From positions 32,440,668-32,504,667 of the forward strand of contig NC_092569.1 of the NCBI RefSeq assembly GCF_037975245.1: a DNA stretch of 64,000 nt. Reading direction: 5' to 3'. This DNA comes from Apostichopus japonicus. Lineage: Eukaryota > Echinodermata > Holothuroidea > Aspidochirotida > Stichopodidae. Position numbers and translations under genes: made by a program. This document shows positions 24,101-37,788 of the stretch, in pieces. The notes beneath the pieces were generated by a model. It did no database searches, was not told where the DNA came from, and saw only the letters and a program-made list of their open reading frames with translations. Numbering within the stretch: the stretch's first letter is position 1; every line of letters starts with the position of its first letter.

Positions 24101-25463
24101 ATCAGGTTGCAACAACATATACTCTTCTTATAGAATCCATTTAGTTATAATGGTAAATATGCATAATTATATATCCTGTGGTGGCATGAAAAATGTATAT
24201 ACGATCGACGTAGTAGAGTCAAAGGTCACAGGTAAAAGAAAAAGCATTATGATCATTACATGCGAAGAATTGAGTTTTGTAATAAACTTCTATTAAATTC
24301 GAGGTCATTTATACATGATATGTAGGCCTATAACATATTACTCTGTATGTATATAACTGCTATTATGTACCAAACTTGTGATGTGTCTCTTCTGGTATTA
24401 GTACTCTAGCCTCTACACCGAATCGTCCCCATGGATTTGTACTTGTCCTCGTGCTTACAACAATGTGGACATTTAGTATATAGAGTAAATAGAGTAAACT
24501 TATACAGTATATATAAAGTATTCATGATTAAAACTTTTTACTCGTACTCATGCCAAGGGGATGTCTGTAGGCCCTACTTGCACTCTCTACTTACATGATA
24601 ACATACTATTACTACAAGTCTGTTTCATAGCAGTTAATACATGGCGGCACCAAGGTGGGAGGTGGGCAAGTTAGGAATCTTCCCCAATCATGATGCTTTC
24701 CCCAACCCCGTGACCCCCACCCGGAGTAGGGTCCAGGGAAACAAATATGGAAACTACTTGCCACCTAACTATGATGTGGATTATATACAGGTGTGTTTCG
24801 CATCTCCACCCCCCCCCCCCAAAAAAAAAAGGCTGCTTGCCTTGTCATCCACTCCTATAACAAGAACAGATTTCACGTGAGATTTTATCATAATTTTGGC
24901 TTCAAGTCTAACAGAGGGTGGTCAGGATATCAACATTGATTGGGAATATGACTGACATTAATTGGTCGATTTATTCATTGATAAAATGACATGCTACTAT
25001 CAAACGATATTCATCAATATTTGACATTTTACAGTGTGCTTTAATTTCATCAGTGTACATGTACCAAATTAACATGCTGTATATTGTTATTGTTATTGCT
25101 TTCGAGCGTCACTGTCTGGGTGTTCTGCGGCTGTAAATCATTCACACTTCGCTGAAAATATTTTGGAACAATTTCTCGTAAACACAGTGAAGTTCTGGAT
25201 GTATTGATGCACCATCATTCAAACACCGTTATGGTACCCGGTCCTTGTGTGATTTCCACGCAACTCTTACTGTGACATCGTACGCCTGTTTTTTTATCTG
25301 AATTAACACCCAAAACCACAAGTAGTAGCTGTACTCACTTCCTCACTGAGCCTAGGGTCATCAGTATTTGAAGGGGGCGGTGTGGGTGAAGGGAGCTCAA
25401 ACGTTCAACATGCTTGAAATTGTTTTACAAATACCAGAAATTTAGTAAATCTTGATACGTATT
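21163..25463. other. Intergenic region, no gene seen
   Basis: It contains C runs (about 22301-22312, 23023-23032, 24809-24819), a short CA-rich stretch near 22974-22990 and AT-rich unique sequence. No coding exon is supported. Confidence 0.3.
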
Positions 25464-26096
25464 CAGGGGCGTAGCGAAGGTTTTTTTGTTGGGGGGTGTG
25501 GAGAATTTGATTCGCCGACGGACCTGGAAGTGGTGACTGAAATGGGGGAGGGGTCTAAGGGGAGGGGGTGTCCCCCTCCCCTTTGGAAAATTTTTAGTTT
25601 TGAAACGTCCTTAGATGCAATCTGGTGTATATTTTAAGTCAAATTTGATTTGCCGACGGATCTGGAAGTGGTGACCGAAATGGGGGAGGGGTCTAAAGGG
25701 AGGGGGTGTCCCCCTCCCCTTTGGAAAATTTTTAGTTTGAAACGTCCTTGGATGCAATCTGGTGGATATTTTAAGTCAAATTTGATTTGCCGACGGATCT
25801 GGAAGTGGTGACTGAAATGGGGGAGGGGTCTAAGGGTAGGGGGTCTACCCCTCCCCTTTGGAAAATTTTTAGTTTTGAAACGTCCTTAGATGCAATCTGG
25901 TGCATATTTTAAGTCAAATTTGGCACGGAAGAAGCTCCCGTTCTCCTTTTCTCTATTCAGCTTTCCTTCTTTCTTCCCCTTCCGCTCTCTTCACCTTTTC
26001 TCCTTTTGCCGACAGACCCAAAATTTGCCGACAGCGACCAAATTATTGGGGGGTCACACCCCCCCCCCACCCCCCCCCCCGCTCGCTACGCCCCTG
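25464..26096. mobile_element. hAT-type non-autonomous transposon with internal triplication
   Basis: Termini are perfect 14-bp inverted repeats CAGGGGCGTAGCGA (25464-25477, 26083-26096), flanked by an exact 8-bp target duplication TACGTATT (25456-25463 and 26097-26104). The interior has three direct copies of a ~138-bp unit starting at 25513, 25651 and 25788, each containing GCCGACGGA, a G-rich GGGGGAGGGGTCTAA block and AACGTCCTT. No transposase frame is present. The 633-bp element appears intact in structure. Confidence 0.9.
25513..25925. repeat. Three tandem copies of a ~138-bp unit inside the hAT-type element
   Basis: Copies start at 25513, 25651 and 25788 and differ by a few bases. Each holds a G-rich block next to a C-rich block (GGGGGTGTCCCCCTCCCC), which could form a local hairpin. 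Confidence 0.9.
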
Positions 26097-26104
26097 TACG
26101 TATT

Positions 26105-29100
26105 ACGTAGAGATCACCAGTTTGTTGACCTCGATCATACTATAGGAAGTAACATTGTGATCATGATGTATGGGAGATGGGATTGGGTTTGCCCAGGAAC
26201 CACACTTGTTCAGTAGTTATGAATTTACTGACTCCCCGCTTGAAATTGATGTCGTCGATCATTCTACCCCCCCCCCCCCCAATCCCACCCCCACTCCCAC
26301 CCCCGGTCCCCACGAACCCTGGGTGATTGTGGTCCTGCTCACGACCAAATTCAATTTACACTCACTCTCAATTTAGGTATTTCCTTCCATATAGATAAAT
26401 TAGGTGGTTATTATACTACTTGTATTCTGAACATCATTTTGAGGCTTATAACCTTCAAGAAATAACTTTGGTACTCATTCTTCAAACCATAACTTTGAAG
26501 GCAATGACGGGGTACTGCTTCCAAGCGATACTATATCTAATATAAGTGCACTGGCTCGAAAGTAACACCCGGTTGCTGCACTGTATAGGAAACTACTCAA
26601 GTAAAACCACCAGTCATTTTACAAAGCAAACAGGCTTTTAATTGGGGGATTATCGTCTTCGGCTCAATTACCGGAGGTATGGAATTCATTAATCCAGTCA
26701 TTGTCATTATCGGCTCACATCTAATGAGGCTTGACTTTCTTGGTTATAAAAAAAAGAGAAAATCACGTGAAGTTAAGAAGTTAAGTCATTATTCATACCC
26801 AAACAACTTGTTTTATTCCCCGTTATAGGTTAAAGCTTTTGTATCTGGCAGATATTAATCCGCCTGTCATGGCTTTATTCATTATGTGTGAAAAGAAGAA
26901 ACTTGAGAATCCTAGTAAGTGTTTTGAACCAACAGATCTGAGAATATCTATAGATTCACGTAACCTTCAAAAGCATCATTTTCACCTTGTGAGCTTAGCT
27001 CAAAAGGATCTATCAAGAAGAGAAAGGAAAAATTTTCCTCTATTTTAAAAGCCTTTGGCTACTATAAAGTGACAAATTGCTAGATTTTTCAATGATTGTA
27101 TAGGGTCGCATTATCTTACAGACCCCACAGGCCATATCTATAGCAAAATGAACAGAGTCGTGTATGAAAAGGAATTGTTCCCATATTCAACCTAAGGTTA
27201 CGTTTCCATTGAACGAACACGTTAGGGAATAGAAATAAAAGTCTCTAAGAAGTGCCACGAAGGTATATACACCCCAGGATCAGTCAAGCGAAGCTTTCAC
27301 CAGTTACGGTTGAACGCCAAGGGAAAACAGTTGATCGAGTCAAAGTTATTATTTCTATAAGCCTGAAGCAGAAACCTTTCGACAGTATTTGTTAACTAGC
27401 AGACTCCCTTCCTTTCAATAGCGAGGAGCCGACAGGTCCTCCTGACATTTACGATTTTCAGCTCGGATCTTTCAAGGTTTAGTACAGGTGAGTAGATTAT
27501 ATATATACACCACTATATCCGTTTGCTTGTTTTATCTGGTGACTTTTCAAACTTAAAAGTAAACAATTCTCTATAGTATTTCGATTTCCCTAGTTAACAT
27601 ACACAAACACTTATTGATTTATTAATTAATTGTTTATTATTTGTTATAATAGTTTGACATTGGCGCCAGGGGATTGTTCAACAATAATTGAATCTATAGG
27701 ACTGCGAGAACTTGATTAATGTTGTAGTTTTACATTGAAATATATATGCTACCTGAGCCATGAGGTTTACATAATGTCTTCTATAAGGGGGAAAGCTTCA
27801 AAAACACTGTCTAGGGAGTACAGTTGAGGTTAATAACAAACAAACACAACACATACTCTAATTATTACATATAAAGTAACATCTAATTCCACCATCGACT
27901 TTGAGGGGTTGGTGGAGTTCCGGTGGGTCATGGCTCCATCCTGATTGAAGGCCATTGGTCTTGTGCCTAACGCATTGGGGACCGCTTGTCTTTTGCAAAG
28001 CACGTTCTATGATCATTTAGTCTTTGTCACGGCTGCAAGTTTATACAAATTTGCAAAGAGTAAATATTATTGGTGCTAAACCAGAGTCTGAGAAATCGCT
28101 ACTCGGGGTTGGGTAACGTTATTGAATTCGACAAAAAATTTGTCTGGACGACGAAATGCTTACAACCGAAGGGTACTGTTAAACAACAAGTGGTTCTTGC
28201 TCATTAACCTTCACTTGGTAAAACAAATCAACTAGGGCCGTGTCTTATAATTAAGTTAATTGCAATCTAGTTTGGATTAACGTAATCGTAGGATTGCTTA
28301 AACTCTTTATATATTTTGTATTTGTTTATATTTTTTATTATGACCATCAATTTTTAGAGATTAGTTTATCGTACTCATACTTATATAAATAAGATATCAA
28401 CATCATATACGCTCCAGCATGTTTATAGGCCATATTTGTTTTCCAACGAGAACCCATAGGTTTGACATTATCATCCTACTAGCAGGACTCAAAGGTTAAC
28501 ACGTATAAATGTCATTGGATGAATATCATTCAATGACTAACAGTACTACAATTACACAGACAACTGTCAGCGTTAACAACTCATGAGAATGGACATGTTT
28601 TGGACTGGAACAGGAGTGGGTCAGTGCGGTTTATAATGTTGCAATCTATAACCGTTTTTACTGTTAACCCACTTTTATCCACCGTTTGCACTGGTAGGAA
28701 AATAATGTTCTGCCCAAAGCTGTCACCATTCTTTTTTTTTCAGAATCAATTTCAGATTGCTTTTTTGTAAGTAACATTTTGCCCCATGTCAGAGATAACG
28801 AGCGCCATTTACGAATAGCTGCATATCATGCACTAACCCACCCCCTTCCTTCCCGTTCCCCGCTGGAAGTCGCCACCCCACTCACCCACCTACCCACATA
28901 AAAAAGTACGTTTTCTTTCAGAGAAGTTGTGACATTTTTAGGCTATCAAACCTTTAATTTAATGTATATTGCAAACTCAGGAACCTAAAAGGGTTGCCAG
29001 ATATATCGTTCTCCATGCTATATACCCACATCCTACCATTGGGAACGGAAGATAGTTTGTTATGTTTTGTTATTTCATGAGAGCATTAACTAAATCACAG

Positions 29101-30381
29101 CTGCAGGACTGTATCTCTTTATCCTTTTCCGTCTGTGTAGTGACTTTTCATTCTCTTCCAGCAAAATTGCTCTCAAGTTTATCACCTTTCCATTTACCGT
29201 ACGTTTAATCCTGACCCGTCAATCAACTTTACTCTGTCTTCATAGCCGGTGGCTGGTTGAACTCAAACAAAACAATGTTTTTGTATATCTATCAAATACA
29301 ATAAACGAAAGTTCAAAACAAACCTAACAAAGAAAATATTGAGACTTAAAGAGAAAAAAACCCTTAAAGAATGATAACTGTTGGCGTTACCATAGTATGG
29401 TATAGTTATGTGCCTTCCTGTTAACGTCAATGGCGTGACATATCATAGGCGTAGGAACAGGTGGGGTGAGAGGGGCCACTACCACCACTTTCAAAAAAAA
29501 AAGTTGGGAGCTGGAGTATATGCTTCTATCATGTAACTTTTTCACCTTAAAATACAGCCCACGGGATGCTAAGTCATTCCGTTTATTCCAATAGATATGA
29601 ACAAATGAAGTACCAGGCAACAAATAATAAATTGGTCCTTTGACACAGCTATAGTCATATGTCTAATTTTCAAATTAGGTATTTTATTCTCCAAAATTCG
29701 ACAAGAAAAGTCCAAATGTCCATGAAACATAATGACTGAATCCGTGCAGTTTACTGAAGATTTAAATTTGGACATAAGATAGTAGATATATCCAATGTCC
29801 CATTTGGGACACTATGGAGCCTACATAGCTCAAATTCGTCTGGTGATGACCCCAGACTCCAGCGGTTTTCTGCGCCTCTCACTCTTTAATTGCCACTCGC
29901 TGGTCAGTGATGGTACATTCATATAACACATCACAGTAGATCGTGCCAACAAGTACGGGGAGTGGTGAAGCTAGCAGTGATCAAAGAGACTATATGCAAA
30001 TAGTGATACCAAAACTGTAATATATAGGTTAAAATGGAGTACAAAGTTTGAAACTTGATAAATGGACTTATCAACATTTCTTCGACAGTATCGTACAATT
30101 ATGTTCATGATATACATTTCTTGATAATGGTGATGTATATACCACTACGATGTCCTTATACCGAAACGTTCACACTAGTTGGTGTATTATGGGTATTAAC
30201 GTCAACTTGCTATAACGTTAGCACAATATTTTAAAGTATGAAAACGTTGTGACTGCGTTATTGTACTCGTGTTGCTAAAGAACCACGAATCCGGTCGTCT
30301 GCTTCTCGTTTCTATGTACTTTGTGTATACAGTATCCTGATAAGCTACGTGCGTTATATACGTTTCTACGTGCTACGTGCG

Positions 30382-30382
<1 letters not shown>
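26105..30382. other. Intergenic region, no gene seen
   Basis: A C-rich stretch (about 26268-26310) lies at the left. A sequence ending GTTTAGTACAG|GTGAGTAG at 27487 has a consensus 5' splice site but no linked open frame or promoter motif. The rest is AT-rich without recognised features. Confidence 0.25.

Positions 30383-30446
<64 letters not shown>
30383..30446. repeat. (TA)n microsatellite
   Basis: About 32 uninterrupted TA units. Confidence 0.95.
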
Positions 30447-30449
<3 letters not shown>

Positions 30450-30785
30450 GCCGATGAAAGCAGCAGGCTATAGGGTTTAATTAATTAACCAATGACATTT
30501 CGTTCATTCTGCATTATTCGTAAATGATAAAAAAAAAGTAATAAATAACATTGGTCGCTTTAAACTTTCTTCGGGAATCTATGATAAGGAAATGCATCGT
30601 GAACTTTTAAACAACTAGTTGTCCAAGAAAAGTTAATAGCTTGTAAAATAGCTTATGTACTTATTTGAAGAAAAAAAACTATTGTGTACTCATTGGAAAA
30701 ATGAAAACATTTCCCTGTTCCTTACTGGTATTGTGGTACAATTTTACGTGGCATAACACGTGTACCTGACATAACCTATGCATAT

Positions 30786-31530
30786 TGTGTAAATTGTGTA
30801 ACTTTATAAGTGATTTTCCATAGTACGCCATGCATGTTGTTGTTAACTGTGTAACCTTAAGCTACGTGATCTTTCCATAGGACACCATGCATGTTTGTGA
30901 TAACTGTGTAACCTTAAAGGATTGGTTCAGTTGTCATACATGTTTATGTTATATGAAAGAGGACAATAAAAGAAACACAATGGTGAAAAAAACTGTTCAA
31001 ATATCTTTTTCGGTTAAAGAGATATTCAAGTGTAAAGTTTTATCAGATTGTGTATAGAAACTGCTGAAATGTGACTAGCTGTGATGTCACATCCTCACAT
31101 TCCTTTAAAGTCTTTGTTTTTTCTCTAAGTATTTTGTGAGATTCATGACTTTCAACCAAAAGATATGTCAGGAGATCTCATATTTGCCAAAGGAAGCATT
31201 TTAGATTAAACATCTGAATAATTTTTTATTATATTATTTTCATGTGTGTTAAAAAATGTAAATAATTTTTACAGAAATATATTCACACATGCTAAGGAAG
31301 TGAGGATGTGACATCACACCCTCACAGTTAGTCTTTCTACACCAGTCATTTTCAAAGAAATTTTGATATCTTCAAAGTGTCATATCTCCTTAACAGAGCA
31401 TGCTATCATGGTAGTTTCTTCACTGTTCTTTTTGTCTTTTTGTGCTCTTTCATACAAAATAGATAAGTCAAACACCTGAACCAATCCTTTAAGCTTCGTG
31501 GTCTTTCCATAGGACACCATGCACGTGACA
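30786..31530 (+). repeat. Three tandem ~60-bp repeats, the third split by an insertion
   Basis: Units of about 58-61 bases carry GTGTAACCTTAAGC, TTTCCATAGGACACCATGCA and close variants. Copy 1 starts about 30787 and copy 2 about 30848. Copy 3 starts about 30905 but is interrupted after CCTTAA at 30917 and resumes at 31493 with GCTTCGTGGTC and CCATAGGACACCATGCA. Copy 2 shows the uninterrupted form of the site. Confidence 0.85.
30918..31488. mobile_element. TTAA-flanked DNA element (Kolobok/T2- or piggyBac-type MITE)
   Basis: A 571-bp insert has 13-bp perfect inverted ends AGGATTGGTTCAG and is flanked on both sides by TTAA (30914-30917, 31489-31492). An internal inverted pair (GATGTCACATCCTCAC near 31083, its complement near 31300) gives strong hairpin potential. 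There is no transposase frame. TTAA target sites occur in piggyBac and Kolobok/T2 elements; the TTAAAGG-type edge is closer to T2. The tandem repeat around it shows the empty site. Confidence 0.85.
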
Positions 31531-32278
31531 CTTGCACGTAAATCGTCCCATCCACTGTTTCAAATCAATACTAAATCTATATTGTAGTATTCACTCCCCA
31601 ACTATCTGTAAAACTCATCTTAAGTTGTTTCATAATATTTAAATGTTGGCAAATTGGCATACTATAGATGATGCAATTATTGGTTTTCACAGACTTATTT
31701 ATTTAATTATTGCTTCTTTTTTTCTTTCTTTTTTTCTTAGCTTAGTTTTGTTCCATCTATGTGTATTATAAAACTGCAGGTTTCATTGATCATGCTATTG
31801 TAAATCCAGTTCTATTTAACTAACAGTACAATGCAACCCACACAATATTCTTTGTTCCAACTTCAATAGTAGGCTATATGCCCTCATAAAGCAACCTGTA
31901 ATTTTGTAATATAACTAGTACACCCACTCTCACACTATACTATTGAAAGAACAGATAACGGTGAACTATAGTCGTTTAGTTTCACATTTAAAAGTATCTA
32001 CTATATATATACATATATACCATGCATACACATATATACTAAGCATACACATATATACCATATTTATGGACAGGTGTCAACCAACCGTTTATAGTTCATA
32101 TAGTACTAAGGTTCACTGTTATATATAACTCGCTTCGGTTGGTCCAATCAGTTAAGTTTAAATCATTTCACAATAGCCCACTAGATTTCCAGTGGTTGGC
32201 CAAAGGAGATTTCCTGGAGTTTAGATAGAACATTGCTAAATCTTTCCTGGCTTATCGCTATACGGTACTTTTTTTCAG
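31531..32278. other. Intergenic region, no gene seen
   Basis: AT-rich sequence with a short ATATAC/CATACACATATAT simple-repeat patch around 32003-32060. No gene is supported. Confidence 0.3.
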
Positions 32279-32444
32279 GCCGCAAGGTTGTGTTATTTTG
32301 TCTTTTCTGCTGCATGTATGCAAAATACATTACAGACAATTTCACCGAAAGCAAAACACAACTTGACTACACTCAATCTAGTCTTCATGACGCTACTAGT
32401 TGCACATTCATACACCGGACGTTTCTGAGAACTGAAGCAAAAAG
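32279..32444 (+). other. Orphan exon-like segment with consensus splice sites
   Basis: A 166-base segment is bounded by a strong acceptor (CTTTTTTTCAG|GC) and a strong donor (AAAAG|GTAAGT), with one frame open throughout (RKVVLFCLFCCMY...TEAK). The translation is not a domain I recognise and no partner exon was found nearby. It could be an exon of an unknown transcript or a chance pairing of sites. Confidence 0.3.
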
Positions 32445-34658
32445 GTAAGTTTATCAAAAGTTTAAAGTATTTAAGCATAACTAAACGTCGTGTGCTTTAT
32501 ATGTTCTGAAACCAATGCTTCGTAATGCGTTGTAATTCGCATTAGTTATACATATTTACCTTTTTTGTTATTAGTCAATTGATGCTGGGCACGAGCTGAC
32601 TACTTTGTTTTCCTTTCTTTAATTATTACTATATCAAACATTTCCCGACGGGTGATATATAGCGTTTTAGGGGAGGAGGGGGGTGTTTGTGTGTGTGTTG
32701 GGGGGGGGGGAGGGTTATACCTATGATGTTTAAAGTAATTTTAGTTTATTTTGTCATCACATCCACACAATTTAAGTACAAGTTATGCAGTACTCGATCA
32801 AATTCATTGCGGTAATTTGCCACCTCCGACCAAATGCAAAATATATGTAAGAAAGAAAAACAGGTGTACTGATTACAGTGAAAAACACTGCAGAGGAAGT
32901 TGTTTGACTCACTCAAACAGAGGATCATGACTTTCTCTTCCTTAGGATATATCGGTTTACTTTGTAAACATAAGATTGCTTAACTCTATAAGTTGGATTT
33001 TTCTATGGGAAGCTAAAAGTAAAATCAAAAAATTCTCAACAGCTGTGTGCAGTGTACGTAAAGTACTGCATTGTCTAATCCAGTCGACAAACATAGCAAG
33101 TAAACAAGCACTTGACGAATATTAACGAATCTTGGTTTACTATATAGAGTTATAGACACACGGTAAGTTACATTGCATAGTCTATACATGGGCAGTTGAA
33201 CAAGAGTATACAGGGACCCATGTGTGCAGGGCTTAACGTGAACATATGGTTGTTGACCCAAATGGGAAGGGTTAATGCACCAAGATTGGTGTTATATCTC
33301 TATACTCATTAATATCGACTTTGTTCTAAAATCCAATCTGCATTTGGTTTATTTGCTATTTATCACTGACATGCTCGTTATCGTGTAATTTTCATTAGAA
33401 AAATTAAGATTCTTCCAATATCATCCTTCAACTTTCGTGAAATGTTTTCATATGAATGTCACTACCTATGAAACAATAAAGTAGTGCATTTAATTGGTCG
33501 GACGGATACTTGTCTGTATTGATCATATCGCAATATGTGTTTCGGATGTTTCGGATGTAAAAACGCCATCCCCCCCCCCCTCCCCTCTCAACCTCCGCTT
33601 TATATGCGGACACCCTAACCACTATAGGCTATCGACGCTGATTGTACGTCCAGAGGTTCGAAACTGTTAACTCGTGTTCTAAATCGCAATGCATTGACAA
33701 AAAAAATAAAAATAAAGCGGAATAAAACATAACAGTAGTCGAAACAATGACTAATGCCATGCAATAAAATACTATACAAGCGATGTTTTATTTTCGTTTA
33801 TATGAAATGCTTGCTTCATTTGTTTTTAAGTAAAAGGACTCAGGGTGGATGGTTTCATTGTTTCACCATAGCAGTAGAAAAAATACCTTCGCTATTGTTA
33901 TGGCTTGCAGGAATCAAGAAAAGATTAAATCAAGGTAACGCGTAAACATTGTCAGAGTTTAGCAAGCTGACACTAAAAAACAATCTAATAACAGCAACTT
34001 TCTTAGGCTATTTTGATTAATCTTTCTTTCAACAATGAAACGATTTCTTCTAAATCTCTCTCACGATCAGAAGCTTTTATGCTTATCTCATTTGCACGAC
34101 TGAGTCAACTTAAAAAAAAAAAACCTCCTCCACTTGCGTGGTTGGTTGGTTGCTCAATAAATTAAACACAAAACAGACTTGATAGCGTAACTGGATTATG
34201 GCGACCTCACGAGCTTGATCAACGAACCATTACGGTATAAACAGACGGAAGTGAAACCTGAGTGAAAACTTGAGGATGTATACGTGTTTGCTAGCTTCTT
34301 TGTTGACTTTTAGAGTGTAGGCAATGAAAGTTAACTTAGCTTAGTTCAGATCCTAATGTTAAACAACTCGAACCACATAAACACTTGACACTGTTTCTCC
34401 AAAGCATTCCCATCCTTTTAAGTTTTGAATGAGGAGAGAAAGAATCGGTGACATATTAACTCGATGAGTCGTGAATTTCGTTCCAGAATCCGAAGTTTAA
34501 GTGGTTATTTTCCTTACCGATTTCAGAGGACAGAAGGCTGATTAATCTTTGGTTAAATTTAAAATACTTGTATACTTTCATCGACTTCACCACTGCGTTA
34601 TAGGTAAGCATTAATTTACCACCAAAAAAAGAGATACTTTATGTCTTTCATTCAAGAA
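32445..34658. other. Intergenic region around the tRNA-like sequence
   Basis: Holds a G run near 32700-32711 and AT-rich sequence. Apart from the tRNA-like stretch at 33572-33646, nothing is recognised. Confidence 0.3.
33572..33646 (-). repeat. tRNA-like sequence, probably a SINE head or tRNA relic
   Basis: On the minus strand, a D-arm-like GATAGCC...AGTGGTTAGGGT is followed by an anticodon-arm-like TCCGC ATATAAA GCGGA (five-base perfect stem, seven-base loop). The T-arm is missing and is replaced by a G run. It keeps the A-box region of a polymerase III promoter but is not a functional tRNA. Similar tRNA-derived heads occur in SINEs. Confidence 0.45.
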
Positions 34659-35449
34659 ATTGGAGGACAGTAGAAACGTTTTTGTGATCATGCGCAAAGA
34701 TATCACGGCTAAAAAAACCAAGAAGTGATTACGTTTAATTTTATAGATATCATATTGGCATAAATACCGTGTATCTACAGAAGTGGGGCAGCTGTTAACG
34801 TTTAAAAGTTATTATTCCTAATAAAATCTCTTACCATTCAGCACGTACCGCAAATATGAGCCTGAAATGAAGTTAACGTTGCTTTCATAAAATAAAACAA
34901 TATGCTGCATATGTCAATAGAAAAATTGACAATTCATACCGGACCCCCACAACCTTCTAAAAACGATCAGTTTTGCAATAGCTTCCGTTAAAAACAATAG
35001 CTTCAAATATTGAAGCTATATTTTATATCAAGTTATATCTGCCCAATTTTTTATCTGGGCCAGATCTGGATTTTTATATCTGGCCCAGATCTGGGATTTC
35101 GGTAAGGGATTGGAGGACAGTAGCAAAGTTTTTGCGATCATGTGTAGAGATATCACGGCTAAAAAAAACCAACAAGTGATTACGTTTAATTTTATAGACA
35201 TCATATTGGCAAATAATACTTCTATCTACAGAAGTGGGGCAGCTGTTAACGTTTAAAAGTTATTATTCCTAATAAAATCTCTTACCATTCAGCACGTACC
35301 GCAAATATGAACCTGAAATGAAAAATATGCTGCACATGTCAATAGAAAAATTGACAAATTGACAAATTATACCGGACCCCCCACAACCTTCTAAAAACGA
35401 TCAGTTTTGCAATAACTTCCGTTACAAACAATAGCTTCAAATATTGAAG
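34659..35449 (+). repeat. Tandem segmental duplication, two ~345-bp copies
   Basis: Copy A (34659-35015) and copy B (35109-35449) both begin ATTGGAGGACAGTAG and share long identical blocks such as GAAGTGGGGCAGCTGTTAAC and CATTCAGCACGTACCGCAAA, and both end CTTCAAATATTGAAG. Copy B lacks about 20 bases. The 93-base spacer holds a perfect 13-bp inverted repeat, ATCTGGGCCAGAT and ATCTGGCCCAGAT (35053-35065 and 35078-35090). Confidence 0.88.
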
Positions 35450-37784
<2,335 letters not shown>

Positions 37785-37788
<4 letters not shown>

